Source: Liolophura sinensis (Eukaryota > Mollusca > Polyplacophora > Chitonida > Chitonidae). From it: 64,000 nucleotides of DNA. Location: positions 4,315,001 to 4,379,000 of the forward strand of contig NC_088299.1 of the NCBI RefSeq assembly GCF_032854445.1, in the 5' to 3' direction. The position numbers and the translations under genes are program-made. Each line of letters opens with the position of its first letter. The stretch's first letter is position 1. The notes below the pieces were generated by a model. That model worked only from the letters and a program-made list of their open reading frames with translations. It was not told where the DNA came from and did not search any database. This document shows positions 13,669 to 24,900 of the stretch, piece by piece.

Positions 13669-13989
13669 TCTGTCTAATGGCCTTGTAAACGTTTGACAGT
13701 ATTCAAACAGATCTGAGATCAATCATTGTGGTCATTTGAACTGAAATGATACCTATACAAGAAAACCTGCCGTACCGACCGAATGAATGTCCAAAATTTT
13801 GTCAGTACTAATTAATTACTGTGATAATGAGTGCATTATATGTGGAAAATACTTGCACATTTATGAACAGCTGTAGTGAAAACTATTAATCAATGTTGGA
13901 CGTATGGCCTACACGCATAAATGTCAAAAACGAAAGGGGAGATAATTTATGGAGGAGTCAAGGGAGATAATCGGCTAATAATTTACCGA

Positions 13990-14137
13990 AATACGATTGG
14001 TTGCCTGCATTTTGTGAAGAAGAATGATTGGCTGTTTTCCGCGGCATGATTGGAAATCGCGGGAAATGTAAACATTGTCGGCAGAGAAAATCCGCCATCC
14101 CGTACTTCTTCGTGAGAAAACATTAGACAAATTTAGC
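13990..14137 (+). promoter_or_regulatory. TK2: TK2 promoter: three inverted CCAAT boxes and an E2F-like site
   Basis: Just upstream of the first ATG are ATTGG at 13996-14000, 14027-14031 and 14049-14053, then GCGGGAAA at 14059-14066 (reverse TTTCCCGC, the E2F core) and CCGCCATC near 14092. No TATA box was seen. CCAAT plus E2F is typical of S-phase nucleotide-metabolism promoters; activity here is inference. Confidence 0.55.
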
Positions 14138-17100
14138 ATGTTGGGGGAAGGTAAGTATTGTGTTTAGGACACTAATTGGAGCATCAGGGTCTGTGTATAA
14201 CAAAGCCCCTGTTTACGAACCGGGAAAAGTCTTCAACCTTGCCGATGTCAATAATTTTTGGGGGGTCAAATTGTACCCTATACATAGCCACTTATTTGTA
14301 AGTAACTTATTTTTGTAATTTATACACACCTACTTGTAACATAATTGCCATTGCCAACACCCTGGCCTCACAAAGTGGGAGCACTAAGCTCTCCACTCCT
14401 CCAGGACAATATCTCTCTCTCTCTCTCTCCCTACCCATCCCCCCCTCCACTAAACAATCCCCACACCCACACCTCATCCTAACTTTCTTCTTCATGTTAT
14501 TTTTGAGCATAGAATTAAACTCAAAGCCCAATTAAAGGTATTAGCGCAAGGCTAAGCTGGACGTTCCTACTGTAACGCCAAGCGTCCACGCGGACAATTT
14601 CACTGAAAAAAAAAAAAACGCTCGAACCCTGCCTAATTATTGCTATTCACCGATTCCCCAAAACGCCCGAAATGTAATGTGTCAAAGCCACCATTGGTAA
14701 ACCATTTTTCAGCAGTAATCGAGCTGTTTAAACTTTCGAATCGGACAACTCAAATCAACGTCTGCCATGTTTGGATTTTTTTTTTCAACTTCAGGCAGGG
14801 TGATGGGCCGCGAAAACTATATCCTACCCAGCATTCTCTTTAGAATTGCATGCCCTTTAGAATTGCATGCCCTGTAAACAGAATGTTGGATGGGATAAAA
14901 TTTTCGTTTTCAACCTTCTCTGTACATTATCCTCTATTTCTTTATTTAGCATTCAAGACTATACCAAAAGCTATAAGCTGCACCAGCAGGTTGCATTAAT
15001 ACCCCATAAACATGCAGTCTTTTGTCATTTTGAAATTTGAATCAAAATGACCTCACTACTCCAGTTTTCTATCACCTTGACATTGAAAGTCTGTAACTGC
15101 TTACATATTTGTTTAGTTCTGTATTTTCAGATACATTAAGAATTAAATTGAGAATATAGTACTATTTTTCATGTGCTGAATAACTGGTGTATATAAAACA
15201 TTTGATTGTATCATACTTTGCAAATACATGTATGAGACGAAATGAAATGGGTCGATGGGTCAAAATATTCTTTGGCTCATGATCTGGTTTGGTATTGTAA
15301 CTCTTGTGGCAGCCCCACTCGAATTAGAGTTACAGGTTTGTAACTTTATGAAATAATGATATTACTAGCCTTTGTGTGTGATGGCTTTGTTGTTTTTGTT
15401 TAGTTTTATGCTCTGGAAATTCCGAGAATAAAGAGAATGAATGTGTCTGTGAAAATGGAGGTTTACCACAGTCAAAACATGTACATCAGAAGAGAAAACC
15501 ATTAAAGGTAAGGAGAAATACAACATACATTTAACAAATTCTGATTGACCGACTTATGTGTTATGTCTGCATCCAAACAGATCAATGCCTTGAGTTAATA
15601 ATGTCTCAAAAAAACTGTGAGTTTTGATACACAGGTTTCAGCAATTTATTTTTCTAAGATAAGTCAGTACATTGAAACATTTGAATCCCAGGGTAGAAAG
15701 AAGCTAATTTAAACACAGTGATTCTGGACATGTTTTAATAGCATTGTATGGTTTGTGTTACAGATAGCTGTAGAAGGTAATATTGGCTGTGGCAAATCTA
15801 CATTCCTACAGTACTTCTCCAAATGCCCATGGGCCAAGGTAAGATTTGTGTTCAATTCTTTGATATAATGAAAAGTACTTCTACTCAGAGAAACAACATA
15901 CTGTACAGAGTAAGAGGACTACCGGTATTTAATTATTTACTTAATGGGTGTTTTGCACAATTTATACATAAAAAGTAAAAAGTAAATCTAAATTCAAAAT
16001 GGAGATAAACGGAGATAAGGGAAATGAAAAAAGTTATGCCAACAGAAAAAAAATTATTTTATGCATGTTTTCCTTCATTGTTCGAAAATTATGGAAAATG
16101 ACATCATCGATGAACTTAATAGAATAACCATTTCGAGATTTCCCCGATGGCTGGGGGAGCTGTAGAAAAACTAGTTTAAAGCCACTCTTATGTCTTGATG
16201 TGAAAGGTATGAAATTCCCTGTATTTTTATATGTTAGGGCATGTCCTGTGCTCTGTGTTAAGAAGTAAAGACAAACGATTTCATGTATTATTAAAATATG
16301 AATTCATTTTGCTGGTTAGCTTTATGGGTGGAGGAAAAGCATGCATCGTAAATAAAACAAATGCGTCCATGAATATTACATTATATATATGTGTGTGTAA
16401 CATGTGACAGGTGTTTCCTGAACCCATCTCCATGTGGAAAGACGTACACGGCCATAACACGCTGGTAAGTCACATTTAGTATGTACATTTGTGGCACTGT
16501 GTGGAGTGATGATGATTCCTGGAACAGCATGTTTGCTTATATACGGTACCAGGACCTTTTGCAAGATTTAACAAATAGCATTCACAGTATACACATGTAG
16601 TTGAAGTATAATTAACAATGATTTCCTATGTCTTTCAAGGTTTGTTTTTTTTTCTTTTTTTTTGTTTTCACCTTTTTGGGCAAATACTACTTTTGGCGGC
16701 TTTGTCATCACCCATTTTTCCCCCCCCAAAATTTTCATCATTGAACTTTATACCATATATGGAAACACTTCTGTGTTTCAGGGGTATCAAAATTTATCAT
16801 AAAGAGGGCATGGTATCATTTAGTTCTTGTTGACCTGTCTACAATCAGGACAGGAATTCATTATTAATTGCACCCCTGGGATCTGTTTATAAGCCAAGAA
16901 AAAGTTTATGAATTTTGACTGTTGTGTTTTCTACATGCAGAAGATGATGTATGAAGACCCACGGCGGTGGAGCTTAGCCTTCCAGTCCTACGTACAGCTG
17001 ACCATGCAGAATATTCACTGTGCACAACTGTCAAAGGTCCAGCAGAAGTCATTGTCTCAGGGATTTCAGTAATGCTACTGTAAAAAACATTTTGACAAGA

Positions 17101-20100
17101 TTAGTTGATTGTCTTGTTTAGTCTGAAGCCTTGGAGTTAGTGGGCCTAGTGCCTGATAAATTTAAATTCTCCACAAGGGAGATCAGAGAGACAGGTAAAC
17201 TCTGAGATGAGTATATTGTTTATTGTATCTTATGCTTCAGGGAATGTACAGGATATTGATTTGGGCCTGTCTGCCTGTCTAACTGTCATACTTTGGTATC
17301 ATTTTAAAATCATTTGGTAACATTTTAAAAAATTAAACATTTTTGAAAAGCAATAGTCTGTTGCATATTTATTAAATTCCGAGATTAATAATTGGCTGTT
17401 GATTTCCATGTATTAACTTCTCGAAATATTGTCTAAACTTGAAAATACATATGTGCAGTTTCGGTTAGTCATGTAATTGTAGTTTTGAATATTGTTCAAA
17501 TATCAACATACTCCATGCATAAGTGGTGTGTGGTATCAATTCTCTGTTGACTTGTCTCAGTAAGCTCATTATCACAACATGACGATGTGACTGGGATATT
17601 TACTGTGGCGAGAACGGTTATTGTCATTCATGGAAATTACACGTGTTACTGATACTCTTTAAATTTCTAAGTACAATGTTAAACTTCAAGCTCTCACTCA
17701 CTCACTCACTCACTCTCTCTTTAAATTTGTAGAAAGTCCGAATGAAATTCATGGAACGATCTATCTTCAGTGCCAGATATTGTTTCGTTGAAAATCTCCA
17801 TTTTAGGTAAGTAAGTACATGTGTGTTCAAAATCACCAACCTTGAATCCATTTACATGAAAAACTGCAACTGTAGACTACTACATCTGAGTAACATAAAA
17901 TGGTTACTAAATATTGCATTAATTAGCTCAGAATTAAGTTTTAATTTCACTTTAGGTCACACAGTTTAAATTGTTGTTTTAAGGACAGAATAAATCTTTT
18001 TCAGTGTTAGATGAGGGTGTGAAAATTATACTTGGAAACCATCTCATCTGTGGAACATGAGCAATTTTTTCCTATTGAAGACATATTTACATGATAGGAA
18101 AGCCTTGAAAACTGGAAAACGTTTTTTAGCCTTATTTTCATTCCATTTTTTTAAATTATTTAGTGTTGGCTCACCTGTAAAACACAAAATAAAGTTGGAA
18201 TTGCCTTAGAAAAATAAGATACAGCTTGCTAAAAACTCTAAATATTGTTTGAGGACGTGTATGCCATAGTATAGACTATGACCAGTTTCAAGATTAAAAT
18301 TGAGAATGGTGAAAATACTAAAGATTAATTATTGTAGAGATTTAGAATCTTTCAAAATTTAACAAGAATTGGTGGCAAAAGTTTAGCGTTGTTTTTCAGT
18401 AACTTGATGCATGGAGTGGATTCGGCCATCTTGGATGAATGGTTTCATTGGATTCTGAAGAATGTGGATGTCAACTTAGACCTGATAGGTAACACAAAAC
18501 TTTTTCTTTCCATCACAGGCATTTCCTTTCAATTTTAAAAAATAAATCTGAAGGTTGATTCAAGATAATTAACATCATTGTGGAAAATTGAACAGAAGTA
18601 TCATGAAGACCTGAACTGCTGTTGTGGCCTAATGGTCAGAGCATCCACCTCAAAGGGAGATCCTGGATCAAACCCGAGTTGGGTCACAACAAAGACTTTA
18701 AAAAGGGTGTTTGTTACTGCCTCACTTGGTAATCACCACTTAGAGGTCAGAGGAAGGAAACAGGACTTGTTGGCCTGGTGTGAGTATAATGTGACTGTGT
18801 AGGGTGTCATGTGTGATGTCTTCGGCATGGTATTTCAGTGGCAGCAGAACTTTGTCAGCATGAACTCGCCCTACCACAAGAAGACACAGTATATTTGTAC
18901 TCTGACCTAATGACTCCTCGTCATCATACAACATTAAAACCGAAGCATACACACACACACATTTAGATCTGCCTCAACTTGTTTCACCTGCTCTGGGGTG
19001 AAGTAACCAAAACATGTTTTGATTTCATCGAACATGGTGCTAACTAGCAACGAAACTGGGTTGTTGGGTTTCAAATTTGATTCAACGCACAGATTTTGCT
19101 GCAGGGAACTTACAGTTAAACCTTAGTACCTATGAAATTGGACAAAATTATGGCCTGTTTTAAACCCAGAAGTATGTGTAGGGCTTTTTTGAAGGGTGTG
19201 TTGTTCTGAATTAAAACTTTGTTCATGTAAACTCCATGGTTTCACCAATACAAATAACAGATCAAAATCGAGTTTTCTGTTTTGTTCATTTAAATACAAT
19301 TGCAGCTGTTTTGTTTTCTTGTTGACATTATTCAGTCGTCTCAGGTAGGTATTTATTGGTTTTGGAATGCTTTCTGCCAACTCACCTGCCCCCAACATTC
19401 ATCTGATAACTGACTCTGACTTCAGTGTACCTTAAGGCATCTCCACAAACTTGTCATAACAGAATACAGCGTAGGCAGAGAGGAGAGGAGTCAGCCGTGT
19501 CCTTGGTAAGTAAACATGGTAAATTTCTTCTGTCATGGTGAAGTCGTGTAGGAAACTGATTGCGATGTTCTGAGACCATCATGTGTAATTCATTTCACAG
19601 AAGTAAAGCCACATGCTGTAGGCCTACACGTAATGGTATTTCATGCAGGGATAAATCGATAATGTAAAGACACCATGTGCTTTGCAAGGACACATACAAC
19701 TGTGTGAGTATAATACACATATTCATATGTTGTGCATGTCTGTTCTTTTCAGAAATATTTGGAGGTGTTACACGATCTTCATGAAGACTGGTTGATCCGA
19801 GAAAACAGATTTAAACTTCCTGCACCAGTATTAGTAAGTTTGCTAATTTCCAAATTTAAATTTTTTAAATATAGCTATACAGGTATCCAGTTCAGACGGG
19901 TGAGAAGGGATATTGTAGTCATGAGGTGTGTCTAGTCATGTGTGGTAATGAATTTACATTTGATATATAAGCCATTTCTGACTTCAGTCAAAATTTGAGA
20001 GCTTAATTTTGGGCCCAATAAATTTAAAACTTCTACCACCTCATTAATGTTACCCTGAGATGAAAGTGTCATAATTTCAGTATAAAAATGTACGCAATGA

Positions 20101-20783
20101 GACAAGATTTTTACTTTTGACTCAAGTCAGGAATGGCTTTGTGGAATTGGGCCCTGGGGCTATTTCCATTGAATTTCTGATTTCCATGGCAACAGACTAA
20201 AAATAATCAGTTGCAATTCAGTTCAATTACTGTTATTTACTGAGACCACAGCTGTGGTACTGTATATGAGTTATACAATGTATTGTATATTTATACAGAT
20301 GGCAGCACAGCCGAACACAAAAATCAAATACAACTGTTACATTGATGAGACGATACTCCACGTACAGTAATATAGAAAGTGAACTATTGGTGCAGAATTA
20401 TGTCCGTAATAATTTATATCAGACTGCACTGTTTTATAAGCCTGGACTTGTATTTGACAAACAAGATCAACATATTTTCGATCAATCAGATGCCCTAGGT
20501 GATATCTGATGTAACAGGGATTTCCTAATCTGGTTGAATGACTGACAACAGAGGAGGTCATGTAAATCATTGCCTATTTCTTACTAAAGTTAACTAATTT
20601 TGTTTTCCCTTGGAAAAATATGGCAATATTTTTTTGTGCTGTCAATATGTTGATAAAAACTAAATCAAACATTCTTTTTGTTTTTTCATGCAGGTGTTAG
20701 ATGCAGAATGTGACGTGGACACTTTGGTGAAAACATTCAAGTCTCAGGAGAAAATGTTATTTGGAGGAAATATCAGCATTTGA
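14138..20783 (+). CDS. TK2: Deoxyribonucleoside kinase, TK2/dNK family (complete, 10 exons, 251 aa)
   Basis: Phosphorylates deoxynucleosides (thymidine and deoxycytidine in TK2, broader in insect dNK) for salvage of dNTPs. Exons: 14138-14150, 15404-15507, 15764-15838, 16411-16464, 16941-17036, 17733-17806, 18400-18488, 19426-19505, 19753-19833, 20694-20783. Phases all match. Motifs: P-loop GNIGCGKST at residues 44-52; PEPISMW at 67-73; MERSIFSARY at 121-130 (the ERS motif, substrate site and phosphate contact); DEWFHWIL in exon 7; the Arg-rich LID RIQRRQR at 181-187; HEDWLI near 205-210. Length matches Drosophila dNK (about 250 aa). The N-terminus (MLGEVLCSGNSENKENE) is acidic and does not look like a mitochondrial presequence, so the product may be cytosolic or nuclear unless another first exon exists. 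Exon 5 uses a weak donor, AAG|GTCCAG; reading through it soon meets a stop. DGUOK is less likely. Confidence 0.94.
17668..17720 (+). mobile_element. SINE-like family R4, 3' end only
   Basis: AAGTACAATGTTAAACTTCA then (CACT)n, directly upstream of the TK2 exon 6 acceptor, so the tail sits in the polypyrimidine region. Confidence 0.55.
18620..18962 (+). mobile_element. SINE-like family R3, near full-length
   Basis: Head TGTGGCCTAATGGTCAGAGC, CCTGGATCAAACCCGAG, shared AAAGACTTTAAAAAGGGT and ACCACAAGAAGACACAGTA, ending in (CA)n. It lies in TK2 intron 7. Confidence 0.78.
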
Positions 20784-21714
20784 TCCTTTACGGTTCTGAT
20801 TTTTAGTTATCTTTTTTGTTTATCTGCTGCGCATTATTAAAACATAGATTGTGCATATTTTTAAATCCATATGGTGTGACTGAATAACTCTTCATTCATG
20901 ATAAATGCAGACATGCCTTTATAAATTTCATTAAGGTATTTTTTGGACAAATACCTTAAGAACATCTTACATGTATCATAACAATGCCTCATTGTTCAGA
21001 AATTCTTCATAGCTTTTAGATTTTTTAAAACAACTGCACTGAATTTTATTTAAAATATATGATTGAAGAAAAATCTTCATGAAAGTATTTATCTCAAATT
21101 TACACTTTCACTTTAAATTTATGTAATTTAATACAACATCTTGATTGTATTCAAAGTAATGAAATTATCCACTGATATTGGAAAATCCATTTTTGGATTA
21201 CAGAGTGCTTGGATGTACTAAAATAGAAATTATCTCAGCCTGCTGGAACAATATTTAAAGTGCTTTGTGTTGTACAAACTAGGAGGATTTATCTTGTCAA
21301 ATTTGGGATTTTTTTTTTCCTGAATTGATTTTTTGTACATACAAATCTCTAGAATTGTTAGTCTTCAACAGCTAGTTTTATTAACCTTTATTTTGTCTTA
21401 TAAGTTATTGTTTCCAAACACTCTGTTTCATGGGTGGTTTCATTTTACTATCATCACATCTACCTCTGATAACAAATACATATACTCCTCATTCAGTGTC
21501 TTGTTATACATGTCTTACTGATCTAAGATCTGTGGTAGCCAAAATAGGTGTGCTTCACATAAGGAAAGGTTGGTCAGTTACATGCCAATGGTCAGTGGTT
21601 TACTCCTGTCAAGGTACTCCAGTTTCCCAGCAACTGCTAGAAGACTGCTGCTATAGAAGTGAAATGTTCTTGGGTAAGCGGTTAAATGTCATCAAGGAAT
21701 CTGTAGATTCCACT

Positions 21715-21957
21715 GCTTGTGGGTGACGGTAAGTGGTCAGCGACGCTTATGTGTTGGTGCATTCTAACGTTTGCTGAAGACCTCTTGTTTCCCACCGATA
21801 CGGTGTCATTGGTATGCATATGTTATCTGTAGGTCCCGTGTGAAAGTTCATCAGTAACTAGCCAAGACGAGTGGTTTACAGCTGGCAATCCAGTTTCCTC
21901 TACCCATAAAACTAAAAATTCTGGCATATGGTGTTAAACAACAATGAAATAAATTAA
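21715..21957 (+). repeat. Dispersed repeat R2
   Basis: GTTTGCTGAAGACCTCTTGT, CATCAGTAACTAGCCAAG, GTGGTTTACAGCTGGCAATC and GTGTTAAACAACAATGAAAT. Confidence 0.6.
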
Positions 21958-22345
21958 TCAAACACGTTGTGGCTGGATTGGTCACATGGCATTGGCCATG
22001 GTGAAGAGAAGTGTTCTACTGGAATGAGCCAACTATGTCCACACCACACAGTTGAAAGCATTTTAATATCATTTATTAAATCTAAGTACATAAGAACTGG
22101 ATTAAAACCGTATAAATTTGTAGAATGTGTATTCAAATACCTTTGATGACCTTGAAGAGCAATATGATCAATTCCTTGAGAAGGTAGATGAAACCAGAAG
22201 CTGTATAAGTAAGATCCACCTTAGCGAGGTGGATTTAATTCTATATACTGTGTATAAAGAGGGCACATTATCTTCAACTAGATAATACTGGAATGTGCTA
22301 GAAGTTCATTAATTCAGTATTAAAAGTTATACGTCCCATTAAGGG

Positions 22346-22506
22346 CACCCAAACTCCTCAACCTTTTCACATATATAAAAGAGCAACTTTCAGTGCAATG
22401 GATGCACATTAATAACTTGATTCTGAAGACAAAACTACAACGGTTGGATTGGCTTTCAGAATATGTCTGAATAAACACGTTGCAAACATACGAAAATGTT
22501 GAAGAA
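22346..22506. mobile_element. MITE-like family M1, diverged
   Basis: CTCCTCAACCTTTTCACATA at the left, CATACGAAAATGTTGAAGAA at the right, and the shared interior AGAGCAACTTTCAGTGCAAT. Confidence 0.7.
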
Positions 22507-22611
22507 TGGTACACGTTACACAGTAAGAATTTTTGTGCTTCCAAACAAGTAACGACTCACACATGTATACCTCATCGCAGTCAACTTTTCATGGACAGGT
22601 ACCTGTATTTT

Positions 22612-22716
22612 AACAGAGCCTGAGTGGTCAGCGTACCAGGAGCATCACATCAATACAGTCGCTGAGGGCCAAAATCCAGCTATAATGCTGGTTTTCTCTC
22701 CAGTCGTATATGCAAA
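22612..22716 (+). mobile_element. SINE family R1, 5' fragment, degenerate
   Basis: GAGTGGTCAGCGTACCAGGA and TATAATGCTGGTTTTCTCTCC match the head and first body part only. Confidence 0.45.
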
Positions 22717-24900
22717 TATATGTATATTACAAATTACTGCTTCGTTGGACTAGATTACAAAACTAATCTTCCAAACTTTAGCTTCTCACACACATGTACA
22801 GTGGCATACAAATCTCAGTATACCAAAATTCGACACCTTTTGTTCTCAGGCAGATTAACATCCTGAGCAGACTGTATGTTGTGTACTATAAACTGTGAAC
22901 AAAACAACACTGTATGTAAGGCACACAAATCCCCAATAAACACAACTGTGCTAGCAGGGCCAGTAGATAGGCTTTGAAGAGAGCCTTGAACATAGAGGTT
23001 TTAAAGGGACAGTAATCTGGAGAGGATCTATTAAAGAGGAGTATGGTCAAAGAAATACATTGAAACAATAGTATTAAAGACAGGATCTCCAAAGCAAATC
23101 AAACTCCACGCAAACTTAGGAGTTCATACTTAGGTAAATCTAGATAACTGATTAAAGTTGATAGTACAAGTATTGTGGGCAAAAAATGCACAGATCTAAT
23201 AGGCTAAACCATAATACGTCAAAAAACTGCCATTTGCAAAGACTATGTACAAGTACATAAGTGCAAATGTAGGTGCAGCGCAAGTGTTTTAAATAAAATT
23301 CATGGTGTGAATAGATTTTAAATACATTTAATGCGGTAAGTGTTGAGTGAAGGATTTATGGTCTGCACCACATTTGCAATATTTAAAAATAATATCAGGG
23401 TGAATGTTGAATAACACTGAAGCAACACTTGTGAAAGTATATATTTGTTTTTTGACATCTGGCAGCTGAAACTCAAAGCAGCTGTAGTATACATGTATAC
23501 ACAAGGGTGGATCTAGCGGAGAGTGATAGAGGGGTCAGACTATCACAGAACATCAGGCAAGGGTCCAGGGTCTGCCTAGGCCCCAGAAGCTCTACAATCT
23601 TAGATGGCCAGAGATGCATTCTCAGCTGTTTGAAATTAATTGGCTTTGTGTAAAAAATATTTTTGGCCTGCTAAGAGCTTCCCTTGGGACATATTAGATG
23701 TTATAGAGCTCAGATGAGAAATCACTGCAGACAACAGTACCTCTGCCAACATATTTTTATGTTGAAACCTGCCGATCAGCTTGTTTGCTTTTGATTTGTT
23801 TTCTACGCAGTATGTTGACTTTTATATAAAGACGGTATATGTATAGAGCATGTACTACTGTATTTTCATGCAATCACAGATCACGGACTAAGGCAAGTCA
23901 TTGACGCTCTGCCCCCTGCCCAAGCTCTGCTTTGCCTAAGCTGAATTTTAGGTATGGTACATTTATTCAACCATGATCAAGGCTGCAAGATTTAACCCAG
24001 GGAACCCTACCTCAACTGTCAGCCAATCAGTGCAGATTCTGTATCCATTTAAAGAGTACAAGCCACAAAAGATTAATAGTGGAGGACCGGGTTGGGGATG
24101 GGTGGGTAGTAGTTTAACAGCCTATCCGAACACATAAAGTGACGCTCCAAGGGCGGCATAGGCCCTGGAAGCTCCACAATACAGACTGTTGTATGCTCGA
24201 GTTTTCTGCCTTTTCTGATCAAAAGATAATAAAGAATTTCAAAATTCATAAAATAATTTTTAATACTTTCTGATTTCATGTTATTTATGAAAAGAAAAAC
24301 AACCTGTAGGTCTATAGAAGCCAAAGTTATGTATTTAGCCAGACACATTTATAGATGAATAAGAATCAATCATATAAGCACTTCATCTGTTTGAATAAGG
24401 AATGATCATTTTTATCTAACCAATTAAAACTCACACTCAGATAAGGCTGTATACCGCAACATAAAACGGTGACAATAAATCATGCTTTCTGCAGATATCA
24501 AAGCTTCTAGAGATTTTCAGATTTTCTGCATTATGTTCAAGACGCAGGCTACACTGATAGATAGGCTATTTCATGCAGACAAAAATACATGTACTACAGC
24601 TTAATGCTATACCACCTTCAAAGTCACGCATGACATGAAACTCGTTCACTGTGAAAACCCTGCGAAAAGTACAACCTTTAATGCGTATTGTTTCTTTGCC
24701 ACTCTTTTGGGGGGTCTGGACCCCTCTGACCCCAGCCCCCTCCCCACGTAGATCCGCACCTGATATATAGCAATAAAAGATGCGTAGATAATAAATATTC
24801 TCAGTCACACAACACACATAATACGAACACATGCAGATATATACATATATATTACAATGTTATCACACAAAAAAAAAGCTATAGTAATATAAATTTACTG

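Larger units (their letters stand above)
20784..24900. other. Intergenic region between convergent TK2 and SFT2D3
   Basis: About 4.1 kb of AT-rich DNA between two converging genes. A possible ATTAAA poly(A) signal for TK2 lies at 20836-20841. The rest holds a degenerate R2-type repeat (21715-21955), a MITE-like element (22346-22506), a SINE 5' fragment (22612-22716), and inverted GGATCTA-type termini at about 23505 and 24760. Short open frames here lack splice context or recognisable domains. Confidence 0.6.

Noticed and set aside
17036-17075. TK2 ending in exon 5 by read-through of the GTCCAG donor
   Set aside because: The reading would stop at TAA after about a dozen codons and lose the ERS and LID motifs, which are present in later exons in matching phase.
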